This document shows, in pieces, positions 46,321 to 58,985 of a stretch of 64,000 nucleotides of DNA. The DNA comes from Pempheris klunzingeri. Taxonomy: Eukaryota; Chordata; Actinopteri; Acropomatiformes; Pempheridae. The notes under the pieces were generated by a model. That model saw only the letters and a program-made list of their open reading frames with translations, was not told the origin of the DNA and did not search any database. Both the position numbers and the translations under genes were made by a program. Each line of letters begins with the position of its first letter. Position 1 is the stretch's first letter. The stretch lies in contig NC_092019.1 of assembly GCF_042242105.1 (NCBI RefSeq), positions 26,592,828 through 26,656,827 of the forward strand, in the 5' to 3' direction.

Positions 46321-46948
46321 GTGAGCTGGCTGTCTGCGGCCAGCGGCCACTTTAACAGCTACCTTTGCTCGTCCCGTACTTCGGTCTCTGAATAGCTAGA
46401 CTAACCGCTCACAGTCAGAGCTCCCACGATGCTAACAGTGTGTTTGCTAGCCGCAGCAGCTAAGCGGAGCCAGGGTCTGTCGCTGTCACCGAGTGCGAGT
46501 CTCAGCTTTAACTTACCCTCTAATCGCCCCAGTGTCTGTAGGTCTGTTGTGCCGGAGTGCGGTGATTCTGACCCAATTTCACGTTTCCTAAATGCAAGTG
46601 GTCTAACATTAGCCACCTAAGACAGAGACATTAGCTCTGTCCGTTACTAGTGTAATACAGAGTAACTGACGCAGCTGAGTTTTGAAGGTGTATTTATAAA
46701 TGGCCGATAACTTGCTAACATTGATGACTGTTACAGATCAGCTCTAGAGTTCATTTCACTTTGTTTTGCAGAGTTAGTTTTTTTCCTTCTTCAAAGTTAC
46801 CTTGAATGAGTGAATGAATCCCGTTCTTGCCGATGACAGACGCTGGGTGACGCTTCTGTAAAAGCATCTACTCTGACATGAGGACCGCTGATGGACTGGC
46901 TGCAAAGGTCATGATTTAGTGCTCACCTGTCCACAGCCAGCATCAGCC

Positions 46949-49900
46949 ATGTCTGTCAACTCCCTCCTGCGGTGCACCGTCAGGTAACATCACTGACACG
47001 TGTTGTGTGAGACCACTGTGTGCATGGTGTCTGTTGGCTGTGGCTGAACCAGCTGTAAGATCGAGAACAGCTGAGGCCAACATGAATTAGATCATTTGAA
47101 GGTAATTCTCCTAGATGAAGGCCAAGTCAGTAGGATTCATCTCGTGGAATATTTGTGGTAAAGTGTCGGACAGACAAAGTAACTGTGCCCCTTCTTCAGA
47201 TTCAGCAGGTGATTCAATGCCATGATTTCATGTATGCAGTAGATGCAAAGTAAACGTGTCATGATTAACCTAAAATAAGACTAAACGTGGTATACTCTCA
47301 GTTAGATCCACTTGATTAAACTAGCTCAGTGTAATCCAGCAGCCCTGCTGTTAATCCTCCTTAATGAAGCTTCTGATGTGCAGGTTGTGTTGAAACTGTT
47401 TCAGAGAAGTGTAGATTCAACTGGGCGGTCATTCTACAGGATGGAGTTTGCTGTGTAAGTTAGCAGGTGTTCAGAAATAATGGAATCTTCATTGCTCAAA
47501 ATCTGAAGGAATTTTTGTTGTGGCTATACCAAGCTACTAGAACAGTGTTTTACAAAATAACCAAGGCAACTTCAACAAAAAACCCTTTATTTTGCATCAA
47601 AATTAGAGAACAGCAGTGACTGTAGCACGGAGAAAGATTACACCTAAAGTTTCTGGAGGTTACAACAGCCAACACAGTACAGGCCCTTGCTTTGAATGAC
47701 TTCAGCACATCTGCGGCCACAGGACATCACTAGTCTCTCACACTGCTCCACTCTTCTTCCAGTCTCCTCCACAGTTCGGTGACTGTAGTGGGTTTCTTAC
47801 CCATAACTTTGTTGCCAAGGATTTTCCAGAGGTTTTCTGTTGGGTTTAGATCAGGACTCTGGGCTGGCCATTTCATTGTTTCAGTGTTTTCAGCTTCAAG
47901 GAACTGCTTTACCTGTTTTGCTGTGTGACCGTCCTGCATGAAAATTGCTGGCTGATTTGGTGATGAACGCGGGGAAGGAACCGCATGTCGAAGAAGGTTC
48001 TGATAACCATTGTAGCTGTATAAGAGGCCCACCTCCTGCTGCAGAAAACATCCCTAAACCATGACACTTCCTCCTCCACCTTTCACTGACTTCTTTGGGT
48101 TCAGTCTTTCCCCAGTTTGACGACAAACATAATGTTTCCCATTGGACCCAAATAGATGAAACTTGCTTTCATCACTAAGGTGAACTTTGGACCACACAAC
48201 CTGCTCCTCAGCAAAGACTAGTCTAGCCTTTTGATTCTTTCTGCTAACGAGAGGTCTGGTCTCTGCAGAGTGGGCTTTCAGTCCAAATTCTGTTAAACGT
48301 CGAGACACTGTATGAGGAGACAGATCCTTACCCTGTTCACCGCTGAACTGGCAAGCAATCCCAGCTGCAGTGTTGAACCGATTGGCCATTGAGATCCTCC
48401 ACATTATCCTGTCGTCTCTTGCACTTGTCTTTTCGTGGACGACCGGCCTTCTTGGAGGACTTGAATGAGTTTGTGATGTTGTAAAGATGCAATACTCTAG
48501 AAATCACAGATTTGGAACAACCAACTTGTCTTGCTATGGCTGAAAGGGTCGTCCCTTCGGCCTTCATCTGGACAACCTGCTGCCGGAGGGTTTCAGTCGC
48601 TTTAGAACGGCACACCATCTTGCAAAGTCGGTGAAAACCGGAAAGTTAGGCTGCCAGTTAAATAGGGTTTATCAGATAATTAAGGAAATTAGCACCAGGT
48701 GTCAGATTAACACCAATAACTGGGAGGTATCTCAAATCTTTATTTATATAGCGCCAATTCATAACAGTGTTATCTCAAGACACTTTACATAAAGAGCAGA
48801 TATCATTAAAGTTTTTTAAACTGTGCTTCAGAATATATGTAAGTTATGAACTATGCTTAAAAAGCTGCTGTTTTACTCCTGTTTGGATGACCTTGAAATT
48901 TAGGAAATTGTAGGTTGTTCTCTAATTTTGATCACCCTGTATATCACTGAGGGTGGGTGAAACAAGAAGCAGGCTGTCCACTGTCCGTTTTCACACAGGG
49001 CATCCTTTGTTGTCGGTGCAGCTCAGTTTACTGCTGAGGTGAACACACTGGTATTTACATGACCAAACAACCTCTGTCTACTGCCTGGATGCTTCGTCCT
49101 CAGTCTTGTTTGCACTGAGTTGGAGGCAGCTCCACTGACGGCACAGAACAGAGTCCTGTTTCACCTTCATCACTAACTAAAAAATATGGCAGCTGGATTT
49201 TATGGTCAAAGAGTTCATGTTTTCAGTATTCTGTGCTGAAATGATTACAGAAAAGTACCTTAAAACAATTGTAATAACTTAGACTTAACTTAGAAATATA
49301 TTCACATTTCTGTTGTGAACACTCTGTTAGGGGAAGGGTTTTTAGCTTTTCTTTCTCTACCATAAACTGAAACTCTTCAGTTCACACAAAGAGGTAAAGG
49401 GTGATTACACAATGGGCTCTTCTTTTGCAATAAGCATAGCATAAATAACCAATCAAAAAAACGAAGCAATAAATTGATCAATAATCAAAATAATTATTAT
49501 ATTATTATAAGTGGAAGTGGGACATTACCGCTGACTGTTCTGATACCACTAATACTTTATCCCTGTCTTCTCCACACATGATGGAATAGAAGTAATGAGT
49601 AACTTCCCTGTCTTTTTCTCTGTAGGCTGAAGAGGAAACATGTGGCTACACATTTAGTCCAGCAAAGAGCGCTGTCAGGGGCAGATGCTGTAAATGCACT
49701 CAGACCGTTTTATTTCGCAGTCCATCCTGACTTCTTTGGTCAACATCCCAGGGAACGGGTATGTCTCTTATATATCAGGAATCCTTTAGTTTATAAATCC
49801 AAGCACATGTTGTGATGTTAATCAAATGTGACGATTACAGTAGACTAATATGAGGCCGTCTAAGGTTTTGATTGTGTTCTACAGGAAGTGAATGAGAATT

Positions 49901-52900
49901 CATTAAAGAGGCTGAATGGCTTTCTGGACAACCTGCAGAAGCCCGGATCACGCTCAGTTCAGCCGATGAAGCTCACCTTTTATGTCAGGGACACAAAGGA
50001 CACCAGTGATGTGCAGCCAGACCTCCTTGCCACAGGTACAGTTTCCATGAATGCTGCTCATAATTTTTGTGAGTTGTGTCTATGAAAATCTAAAAGCTGC
50101 TGCCTGGTTCTCAGCCTTCCGGTCAGTCAGTTTCACCCTGCACACAAACGATGTCTTGAGTGCGGTGATGAACATCTTGAAGTCCTGCAGCCTGCCCATG
50201 GAGCACATGGAGGGGCTGAAAGCAATTGCAGAGACATCTAAAAGTCCACCTGAGGCGGTGGCACCTTTCTACAGACCCATCAAATGGAATAAAAGCTACT
50301 ACAACTTCACTGGTTTCAGAGACCCTGAGCAGGAGCTGCAGCAGGCCAGGAGAGTGGATCCTACACTCAGGTTGGTAACACTGGAGCTCACAACTACATG
50401 TAGATCTGGGCATCAAACTTAGCTGCTTTTTTCATTCAGGCAGAAATCCTAGATTATAAATGGTTTGTACTTGTGTAGCACCTTTCTAGTCCTTTCAACC
50501 GCACTTTCCCAACACAGTCACATATTCTCTCCGGGGGAATCTAAGGAGACTATAATACCACACACATTCACAAGTTGAGGTTCAGTGTCTTGCAGACTGG
50601 AGGAGCTGGGGATCAAACTGCAGATCTTCCGATTGATGGATGAGCCGCTCTACCTCAGACCCACAGCCCCCCAGTATATAGTCACCTCCTGAGAACAGGA
50701 AGTCTTGTTTTATTTGTTTCTGTTGAATTTTGGACAGAGCCGAGCTAGCTCCCCCTGGTTAAACTAACCTTAACTAAGCAATGCAAACCACCTCCTGACT
50801 CAGTACTGAACACAGACGAGCGTGTTTCTCATGATGTTGACCTAGTCCTTTAAAAATAATGTCTGGCTATTCCAGAAAGGGGTAGTTATTGATAATGAGG
50901 AGTTCAGATTTGTCTGAACCATTGTGGACCTTCCACACTGAGCAGACACAGAGCGGCATGACCATTCATCTGAGTCAAGTTTGGATTTTTTCTCCCACAG
51001 CAATAATACATTTCTCAGGAATAAAGGTGCAGATAGTTGTTGTTTCATTCAGATAGCAAGCATAAAACATTATGTTGAGAGATGAACACAAAAGGTGCAG
51101 ATGTTTAAAGTGAACCTGAACCCTGCCTTCCTGAGGGCCTCGTATCGGACTGCAGCCCCACCAGCAAAGCTCAGGCCATCCTTATCGTGATCCTAATTCT
51201 ACAGAACACATTGACTAACGGCATCTCAGAATGGTTCATGGTGCCTTTTCTTTGTCAGCTTGTGGCTGAGAAACAACGAACCCGAGGCAACAAGGAAGTA
51301 CAGTGCTAGTCTTCCTCGGAGAGAAGAGCTGAACAGACTGAAGAAGGAACTGTGTGACAGATTTGATCTGTCTGACATCAGGTACACTCAACTCTACTGT
51401 TTCCCCTACTGTCACTGTAATCCACCGGAACCTCTCTGAACAATGTGGTGAGCCTTGTTGTTGCCAAACTAATCAACAGTTTACCAGGGCCAGTGCTCTG
51501 GCTCTGTGCTTCTTAGTGGAGACCGTAACTACTCAAGGCAGCCTAGTGACATAAGTGTGAGAACGGTGATGGTACAGACACCAGCGTTGTTCTCATGAGG
51601 TCTGGACTATAGAGCTTTAATCCCACACTGTGCCTGAACTCGTTAGAAGCTGTGCATATTATGGTGATGACATCGTTTTGTGCTGCAGGTGGCAGCGCAG
51701 CTGGGGAGTGTCCCACAGGTGCTGTCAGCTTCAGAGTCTGAGTCGATTGTCTCAGCAGAACCCCGAAACCCTGATCAACCTGAGAGGTAACGAGTGGCAC
51801 TGCAGACACTCACTGCTGACAGTAATCCAGATCTCTGCCTGTCTGTCTTCTAGAGTGCTTCTTATTTGTCTTAATTGTCTCCTAGTTTCCTTCTCTTGCG
51901 TCCTTTTCTTGTGTCTTAGTTCCCATTCACTTAAGATCTGGCACAGCTGGATCAGACTTGAACCCTGTTCCTTGTCTCTATTTTGGAGCAAATCTGATGT
52001 ACTGTACACATAATGTGATGTTAGGGGAAAAAACAAAAAGAAGAAATAAACAGATGATTCACTATAGTTTATTCAGACTCCGGATGGAACGGTGGGTACA
52101 ATTAGACACAAGTGGAGTGAAGAGGATGACGAGGAAAAACTTTGAAGTTGGCACACAGTGTAAAGGTAGCAGGACTTAGCCGTGGTTTTCACTTGTCTGA
52201 ACAGATGTGCCCCAGTTTAAACCGTCCAGCTGTCTACACAACTCTCATTTCACTCTGCCAAAACTCAGGTGACCTACACTCAATACTGTTCCTGAACACA
52301 TCCTGTGTAGACACAGGAGGGCACACCGGTTACCAGCTGAGTTTATGTGTATCCAGTTCTGCTGAGTTAATTCCCACATACCAAAAAATCTTACTCAGGT
52401 GATTGTTTTCCCTGATTTTGTACAGCTCCCTGGACCCCTTCTCCAGCTGTTTTCACTTAAATCTGCCCCCCCCCCCCTCCAGGACACGCTGTTGTGTTTG
52501 CTGACCAGTCAGGGATGAACGCGTCTGGACAAGTCATGCTGGGAACCATGGACGTTCATCACCAATGGGCCAAAGTAAAGCAGCTGCAGTGCTCCTGTTG
52601 TCACATGTTCTCTGTGTTCCTATGTGTCTCTGACCCCCCCCCCTCCCCTGTTTGTGTATTTCAAGTTGTTTGAGCAGCTGCCCAGTTATCGCAGCCTGCA
52701 GCAGCAGACAAACTGGCTGAAGGAGAGGATCAGCCTTCTCCTGGGTGGAACTCAAGTGATCCACGTGGAGAGGCTGGGACCGGTCCAGCCCATTGCAGAG
52801 CACTACAGCACCCTCAGTACCTTCCATAAAAGCCTCATGTCCCGACACCTCCACCTGCACCCGAGGAGCATGCAGGGGCTCACCATGCTGTTGGAGAAGT

Positions 52901-55900
52901 ATGCTGTCACATTATCCTCCGAATGCTTTGAATACATGCCATACTGCTTTATTCTATCATTTAATGTGTCATTTGTGTCCATCACAGTGACCGCTCTAAC
53001 CCCAGTCTTCATGAGATGGGGCACTTCATTATCCCCACCAACTGTGATCCCCCCAAGCTGCAGGTCTTCCTCAAGAGCCACGCCCCCGAGGCCAGACGGC
53101 GCACCCAGCTCAAAAAGCAGTGAGTCAAACGTAGCACTTCCTTGTAGAATAGCCCCCTGGTGATTCTTTTTATTCATTCACGTTACTTGCACGAGTAAAC
53201 ACAATGACAGGAGAGCCGGAGCTAATGTTTGTGCTGCTTGTGCTAGCGGGAGCTAGTGCATATTTAGCGTATGCACTTTACAGAAAAGTACAGCTGGACA
53301 CTAGGATCAAGTCACAGACACACATTTGCAGAATTTAACACGGAGTCCAACTTTCTCGCTGGCTTTTCTCCAGCTCTCTGCTCTCCTGTCCGTCTCTCTG
53401 TAGCGTGGTGAGTGGTGAGTTAGCTCTGAGTGCCCGCAGACTCCATCTGGGCTGCTCCATGTTTTATTCACTGACAGGACAGCCTGTCAGCGCTGAGATT
53501 CCCCTCCAGGACATGTTCCAGTCAGTCGGAGTGGCGCTTGGTTCACACTCCCGACTGTGTTGGTCCTCGCAGCCACACCTACTAGTGAGTGTCGGTGCGT
53601 GTCAAAAGTTATCACTACCCAGTCACCTGGCTTGAGGCTGTGGCAAGGTTGTGAAGCTGGTGATGGGGAAGCTAAGATAAGATAAGATAAGATATAAGAT
53701 AAGATATTCCTTTATTTATCCCAAAAATAATGTATGGTGAAAGAATGAAAGAATGAGGTGATAGAAAGGCTATTGCACATGGGGGAAAATATAAATATAT
53801 AAATATATATGAAATATTGCACTTGTTCTGAGCTGAGACAAAACAGCAGGTCTAGACCAAACTTTAATTAGAGAGAGACCCAACGATTCAGGAATTCAAC
53901 ATTAAGGATTCAGGAATCCCCACATGAGCAGGCATCCTTAAGAACAGTGTCGCTGATGTGGTTCTCTGGTTCCTGTGGGTCCTGGTCCTGGCCCCGCTGA
54001 TGTGGTTCTCCACCAGCCAATGGATGTGCGTCTGTCCAAGGCTACAGCCTGTCCGTCCTTGGGAGCTGGATCTCTCCTTCACTGTGGTGCTCCCGGAGGT
54101 TTCTCTTTTCCCACTGGGTTTTTTGAGTTTTTCCTTCCCGAAGAAGGAGGGTCATAAAGGGCAGGTGATGCCTCGGACTGATCCACCGGACTGATCCATT
54201 GGCCTCATCGACTGCTGGACTCTTTATTAGATTGTTTGTTCGCTTACACTTGTTTATTTCAGTGAACTTTGTAAAGCACTATGAGACACTCTGTTGTGAT
54301 ATTGGGCTATACAAATAAAATTGAATTAAATTGAAAAATTGTATTGTAGCCACGTAGCGGTAGAGAGATGGGAGGTTTTCTGTTCAAGCAAAATCATGGT
54401 CACAGTATGTGGGACCAAGAGTGTTACATCACTATAGCCAACGGTATCTGTGGAGGCAAGGACTGACCTTTGAGCTGCAGCGACTGCTCAAAGACAGTGT
54501 GGTAGGCCAGCTGCTGCAGGATCTAGTTTGGCAGAGAAATAATCCACAGGTCTAGATTTTCCACCATAGTCCTGCAAAACACCAGAGGTCATCTTTTTCA
54601 TCAACAGTTTGCGTGAATGGTCTCGTAGGGTCAGGTAATCCTAGATTAGAGGTTAGACTGGACAGCAAGTTTCAAGTCTTTAAAAACAGTTTCAGCATCA
54701 GTTGTCCATCTTAGTTTTTCATGAGGTTGAAGACCTTTTCCCTGAATGAGGATGAATTGGCACACTGAAAAATGCATTTGAGAGGTCAGCCACTGAGAAC
54801 CATTTAGCATCAGAAGGAACCTGAGGGTTTGGAACATTTGGAGCTCTAGGCTGTACAGCTGAATTTACTGGACAAACCTCCACTCTGTTGACTGTCCCTC
54901 ATCCCTAATTTTCTTTACTGGAAAAATAGGACTTAGACTTAGACTTTTCTTTATTTGATCCCCCATAGGGGGAAATTCTAGGAGTGCATACTGGAGAGTT
55001 TTCACATGGAATTATCACACCTGCCTGTCTCAGTGACTCAAACACGGGTGTAATACCATCGATGGCTTCCTGTTTCAGAGGGTATTGTTGTTTGCAGTGT
55101 CTGTAATCTGATTTAGGTGTAATAGTCACTAGTTCACAATCCTCAATGAGACCCACGTCTTGTGAGCAGCTCACAGAGTTTTAGGAACTTCAGGATGGCT
55201 GCAGGATGGCTGCTGTGTCAGCTTCAGACAGGAAATGAGATGCAGATGCAGCCCTTTGTGAGACAAGCTGAACAGCTGCATGGGTGCCCAATAGAAAGGA
55301 GGTTCAACATCAAAAAATTCTTTTTATATCAATTTAGTGATGGTGAGAACAAAATTTGAGGATCCTCTGTGTTTTACCAACCATGAGTGCTCAAACACTG
55401 ATTAGTGAACCTTCCCAAATCTTCCCAACGATCAGCCACACCCTTGGACAGGGAGATGTGTGGCTTTGATGACTTAGCATCATAAACATCACATTGATCA
55501 TATCACATTGATCAGGGGTCAGAGAAACAAACACAATGAATCTGTGATTTGACCAAGGAGGCAAAGGCTGAAGGGGCTAAATGGATGAGAATCTCTGTGG
55601 CCGGATGCCAAGCACTCACTCACTGACATGACTTCATTGTATTTCTCACACCACTTAGTTGGAAGTTAAATAACCCTTAAATAACACACGGCAGAGCGAG
55701 AATCCAGAAAGAGGTGCCCCCACTAAAACCGAGTCCTTCGTCTGTTGTGTCTTTGTGTGTCCAGGCTGCAGGCGGAGGAGGAGGCTGTGGTGAAACTGTG
55801 TCTCCAGAATCTGTCTCTGAGGAGTCTGTCTAAGGAGCCCAGTGTCAGCTCCAGCCAGATGATCCTGTGCTGTAGAAGACTGGTGGAGCAGCGCTCCCCC

Positions 55901-55990
55901 CTCATGCAGGGTCTCCACATCTGTGTCTCTCATTTCTACTCAGTCATGCAGGACGGGGACCTGTGTGTCCCCTGGGACTGGAAGAGCTGA
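46949..55990 (+). CDS. tcaim: T-cell activation inhibitor, mitochondrial (TCAIM)
   Basis: Ten coding exons: 46949-46983, 49626-49758, 49885-50035, 50115-50370, 51259-51381, 51689-51786, 52483-52574, 52666-52898, 52988-53119 and 55765-55990. Together 492 codons plus TGA (the human protein has 496), all junctions GT-AG and in phase. The N-terminus (MSVNSLLRCTVRLKRKHVAT) is basic and free of acidic residues, as for a mitochondrial presequence. ALRPFYFAVHPDFFGQHPRE is the DUF4460/J-like domain with an HPD motif. The rest is the DUF4461 region, with WNKSYYNFTGFRDP, RWQRSWGVSHRC, GQVMLGTMDVHHQW, LLLGGTQVIHVERL and a conserved end ISHFYSVMQDGDLCVPWDW. In mammals it is a mitochondrial protein that dampens T-cell activation; the molecular activity is not settled. 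The first intron (2.6 kb) holds a Tc1 pseudogene and the last (2.6 kb) an ERV remnant. The gene converges on cnot10. Confidence 0.95.
47597..48932 (-). mobile_element. Tc1-like element with frameshifted transposase, in tcaim intron 1
   Basis: Inverted termini 'tcaaaattagagaacagc' (47597) and the reverse complement of 'gttgttctctaattttgatc' (48914-48933). The transposase runs on the minus strand from 48618: an N-terminal paired-like HTH (LRQQVVQMKAEGTTLSAIAR, then QVGCSKSVISRVL) and a GRPRK hook, frame change near 48410, then the DDE core with LSDESKFHLFGSNGK (second frame), frame change near 48060, then AIFMQDGHTAKQVKQFL and WPAQSPDLNPTENLW to a stop near 47730. At least two frameshifts make it a pseudogene. 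One catalytic Asp (SDES) and the SPDLNPTENLW glutamate survive. The middle Asp motif reads MQDGHTA in place of the usual QQDNDPKH. Confidence 0.88.
48731..48805 (-). repeat. LINE family A tail nested in the Tc1 element
   Basis: 'ctttatttatatagcgccaa' and 'aacagtgttatctcaagaca' lie between the transposase and the right terminal repeat of the Tc1 element, showing that the LINE inserted after the Tc1. Confidence 0.75.
50455..50690 (-). mobile_element. tRNA-derived SINE in tcaim intron 4
   Basis: Antisense copy of the SINE seen at 56690: 'agcacctttctagtccttt' (3' end), 'cacacacattcaca', 'aggttcagtgtcttgcagac', and the head with 'gggatcaaactgcag...gctctacctcag', the complements of boxes B and A of the tRNA-like promoter. 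Confidence 0.75.
53675..53760. repeat. (GATAA)n with LINE/SINE tail
   Basis: A run of 'agataagataagata' joined to 'ttcctttatttatccca', a standard fish retroposon 3' end, in tcaim intron 9. Confidence 0.7.
53843..53936 (-). repeat. LINE-type 3' tail, family A, internal fragment
   Basis: 'gcaggtctagaccaaact', 'cccaacgattcaggaattca' and 'cacatgagca' in the order seen at 28388-28690. Confidence 0.75.
53950..54335 (+). repeat. LINE 3' tail, second family
   Basis: Starts with the unit also seen at 10337 ('ggttctctggttcctgtggg'), continues with 'tcactgtggtgctcccggag', 'gtgaactttgtaaagcacta' and ends 'gggctatacaaataaaattg' plus an ATTGAA tail, a familiar fish LINE end with an AATAAA signal. Confidence 0.75.
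54360..55560 (-). mobile_element. Endogenous retrovirus pol remnant in tcaim intron 9
   Basis: Minus strand, 5' to 3' from about 55540: a pre-RT segment (SLSKGVADRWEDLG), then CELVTITPKSDYRHC, YPLKQEAIDGITPVFESLRQ and GVIIPCENSP, the N-terminus of a gammaretrovirus/epsilonretrovirus-like reverse transcriptase. A LINE tail interrupts it at 54930-54985. RT text resumes with a decayed VQDLxAVN box and ADLSNAFFSVPIHP near 54760. The catalytic YxDD block is missing: the text jumps to a segment resembling the connection and RNase H region (54720-54400). Stops and deletions make it non-functional. No LTRs, gag or env were found. Confidence 0.75.
54930..54985. repeat. LINE tail inserted in the ERV
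   Basis: 'cttttctttatttgatcccc' followed by 'catagggggaaattctagg' is a fish retroposon 3' end with typical '(g)ggggaaatt' text. It splits the retroviral reading frame. Confidence 0.7.
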
Positions 55991-56177
55991 CTCCCAAGCT
56001 GTTGGATTCCCAGTGGATCAGTCCAACGGTTGGAGAGAAGTATTTGAAGTGGTTCGATGCAGCAGTGTGTTAGATGTTAGAGCAGAGTTCTCATGGGAAA
56101 AGTCATGTGTGGTTCATTCAAGCTGCCCAGTGTGGGAAGCACAGTGTCCTCTCATTTTAAAAGCCAAACAGAAAAAC

Positions 56178-56183
56178 AATAAA
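56178..56183 (+). promoter_or_regulatory. Poly(A) signal of tcaim
   Basis: AATAAA 188 nt after the tcaim stop codon, the first canonical signal. Confidence 0.65.
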
Positions 56184-56689
56184 GGTTCCCAGCCTGGGGG
56201 TGAGGAACATTTCTGCTGCATGGAATGGATTTTTTCCTCAAATGTTTGCATTTCTTCTAAAACAAAAGAGAACTTGACATCCTCGAGTCTGAGAGGAAGC
56301 CAGCAGTCGTCATGTGGGCAGCCTTCAGTCGGCTGCTAAGGGTCACAGGCCAGAACGTTTGGGAAACAGTAGCAGAGGTGCAATACAAGGACTGAGGTCT
56401 TGACATGTGTACAGTTTGACAAACACTCTGAAGAAAATGAAAATGTAAGAAATGCAGATCATGTAATAAGTGCACATAATAAGAGTGAAACTGTAAAAGA
56501 CGCTAATAATCTGCCAACAATGTGATGATGAGCAAATAACATTGCACTAACAAGTTACTACATGTAATGTGAGTTGTTACATTATGAGTTTAGTGGTAAC
56601 TTTTCTATGTAAGAAATGTAATAAGTGGACATGTAACAAATTAAAAAGATGCTTTATGGTCCAGTCTGTATTTCATATCTTGCACCATT

Positions 56690-56965
56690 TCCATCAGGGT
56701 GGCTGTGGCTCAGAGGTAGAGTGGTTCGATCCCCCTATGAGTCAACATGTCCAAATGTCCTTGGGCAAGACACTGAACCCCAACCTGCTCCTGAAGCAGC
56801 TTCAGTGTGTGAATGAGTATGAAAGAATAGTCTCCTCCAAATTAGATCCCTCCTGTATGAATGATGTGTGAATGGGTGAATGAGGATGTGATGTAAAGAG
56901 CTTTGACTAGTTGAAATAACTAGAAAGGATCTATACAAATACAGACCATTTACCATTTCCATCAC
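56690..56965 (+). mobile_element. tRNA-derived SINE, full-length-like
   Basis: The head 'ggctgtggctcagaggtaga' (box A) and 'gtggttcgatccccctatga' (box B) form a Pol III promoter. The body has 'tccttgggcaagacactgaa' and 'ccccaacctgctcctgaagc', and the 3' end 'aactagaaaggatctata'+'caaatacagaccattt'. Further copies: 62465-62700 (+), 50455-50690 (-), and an end fragment near 22890. It is in the intergenic gap between tcaim and cnot10. Confidence 0.85.
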
Positions 56966-57305
56966 AGCCACAGCATCATGGTCTGCATCATCCGCATTCC
57001 ATAAAGATAAAGATGCATAAAGATTTGTCCTTAAAGTGCGAGTGTTTTACACACTGGATGAAGAAACCGACCCAGAATCCACCTCAGAGAGAGGCCAGAG
57101 TAGATGCTGGCAAACCTAGTTCAGCCTGTGTGTGAGTGGAGAAGGGGTCTGGGGTTATTTTATGATCTGTGACAGGAGAGTGGGTGGTTTGGATGTGGCG
57201 TGCAGCTTGCACTATTTCTTTGCAAATGAGCATTGAAACGAGGATAAGGTTGCTGTATGTGGTCATTTAGATGTATAGTTCTATTGAGCCGCAGCACGGT
57301 GCAAC

Positions 57306-57775
57306 ATGATACTGAGTCAGAAGAAGCCTCATTGTGACTGTCCTGTTACAGACCTCTCGATCAGGCCACTTCTTTTAAATGATCTTGAGGACCAGGTTAC
57401 CTTTCTGCAGGACTGGTTAATAGTTCCATCTACTAGTTTTCCAGATACCGTCATGGTTGCCGAGGACAGTAGTCATCGTCCTCTGGTGTCCTCTAATATT
57501 TGTACCAAATTTATCCAGAACGTTAAAATACATCTCGATCCAAACCCTAACTTTAACCCATGTGGTGGCACTAGAGGAGCCAATACAATTCATCCTATGT
57601 GGACCGTGAGTATCTGTACCAAATGTAATGGCCATTCATGCAAACATGTTCGACATTTGGCTCAAACCAAAACTGTTTGTGACTGCAGTGCAAGAGAAGA
57701 TGACGGGAGGTTTCCTCATCTGGTGACCTTAAGTATTTGTATCAAATTTCAAGACCATTTAAAATAACTGAGGAT
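57306..57775. repeat. Dispersed fish repeat with internal repetition
   Basis: Phrases such as 'atttgtaccaaatttatcca', 'gtatctgtaccaaatgtaat' and 'gtatttgtatcaaatttcaa' recur at about 110-125 bp spacing. The open frame across it is a by-product. I recognise the style from common fish intergenic repeats but cannot name the family. Confidence 0.45.
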
Positions 57776-58430
57776 TGATGCATGCTGTAGTGTGCACACA
57801 CGCCTGTAGCATCCTCATAATGACCTTTACAGCATGTTATCACTCACATTTGTAACCTGGAGTATCTGCCTGCAGCTTTTTACAGGAAAATAATATATAT
57901 ATAATAAAATAATAAAATAATCACAATCCAGTCATGGTTTTTGGCTCAAGACAACCCAAAACAAAGTGTGTGTATTTTAATTCACTAAAAGTCTCATTTG
58001 TCCATAAACCAACATCCCATAAATACATCTGCTATCAGTAACTCAGTAACAGTTTATGGTGCACATATCAACACACACCAGCCATTGGTTTTTTTTCACT
58101 TTCTTGTTCTTTTTTTTCTTTCAAACATTTCAAACTGCCCCGTCATAATACGAGTTGACTTCAACACCCATCAGTACCATCAGCAGACAGAACTAACAAG
58201 CGAGCCTGGCAGTCACAGAAACACTGCTGTTCATGGGTGATGTTGGTCTGGGCAGTAGTTGAGTAGGTGACTGCAGCACTGCGTGCTAGAGAATCCTCGG
58301 TTGTCTCAGTGAGTCAGAGCAAATGTTCATTTATCAGGAAGCTGCTACAGTACAAAAACAACAGAACTTCAGGGTTCTTTTCAAAACCATCAAATCCAAA
58401 CTGAAGCCTCTCCCCTGATCTGTCAGCAGT
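57776..58430. other. Intergenic, no gene recognised
   Basis: AT-rich sequence without recognised features. Confidence 0.4.
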
Positions 58431-58439
58431 TTCTGTCTC

Positions 58440-58985
58440 CACACTGCCATCCTTCTGCCTTGCTCAGTCATTTCCGTTGCAAACGGTTGTCCTCTGTGGC
58501 GTTCCTTAAGGCTCCATCCTTGGCCCCTTGTTGCTCTGATGCCACCACACACACAAGTAAACACAGTGTCCAGTATCGTTCTTGTGTAGACGACTTACAA
58601 ATTAATGTACCATTAAAAACCAGTCAATGAATACCAGACGTTGATTTAACTACTTGTGTAATTAGTTTTTCATGTTTTTATCAACAGAGGAGCATTCTAA
58701 AGGTCAGGTCTCAGGTCATTTTGTATCATCTCGGTTAGATTATTGTCATCTTTCTTCTTTCATTCTTTGTATTCAGGGGGGTTAAGACAAAAAAAAAACT
58801 CACACCTCCAGCTGGAACACAAACCAGGTGCTCTGCTTTTAACAAAAACTCAAAGATAACATCAGTCTCATTTCAGCATCTTCACTGGTCACGTTAGTTT
58901 GAGAACTGATTTGAAAATGAATTCACTTCGCTGTTCCCAAGCGTCTGCTCAAGACTAAAGGTGGTTTAATCCCTAGAACACTTCC
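58440..58985 (+). mobile_element. Decayed LINE, RT motif to C-terminal domain
   Basis: Plus strand: 'ctctgtggcgttccttaagg' encodes LCGV(P)-stop-GSILGPLL, the RT 'GVPQGSILGPLLF' box. After a gap, 58725-58960 carries SRLDYCHLSS and 'tcagcatcttcactggtcac', remnants of the SRLDYCN...L.SLHWLPV block seen intact at 36735-37350. Heavily mutated. Confidence 0.6.

Noticed and set aside
56700..56735. tRNA gene suggested by box A and box B
   Set aside because: The stretch lacks a cloverleaf and continues into the body of a SINE that is repeated elsewhere in the window.
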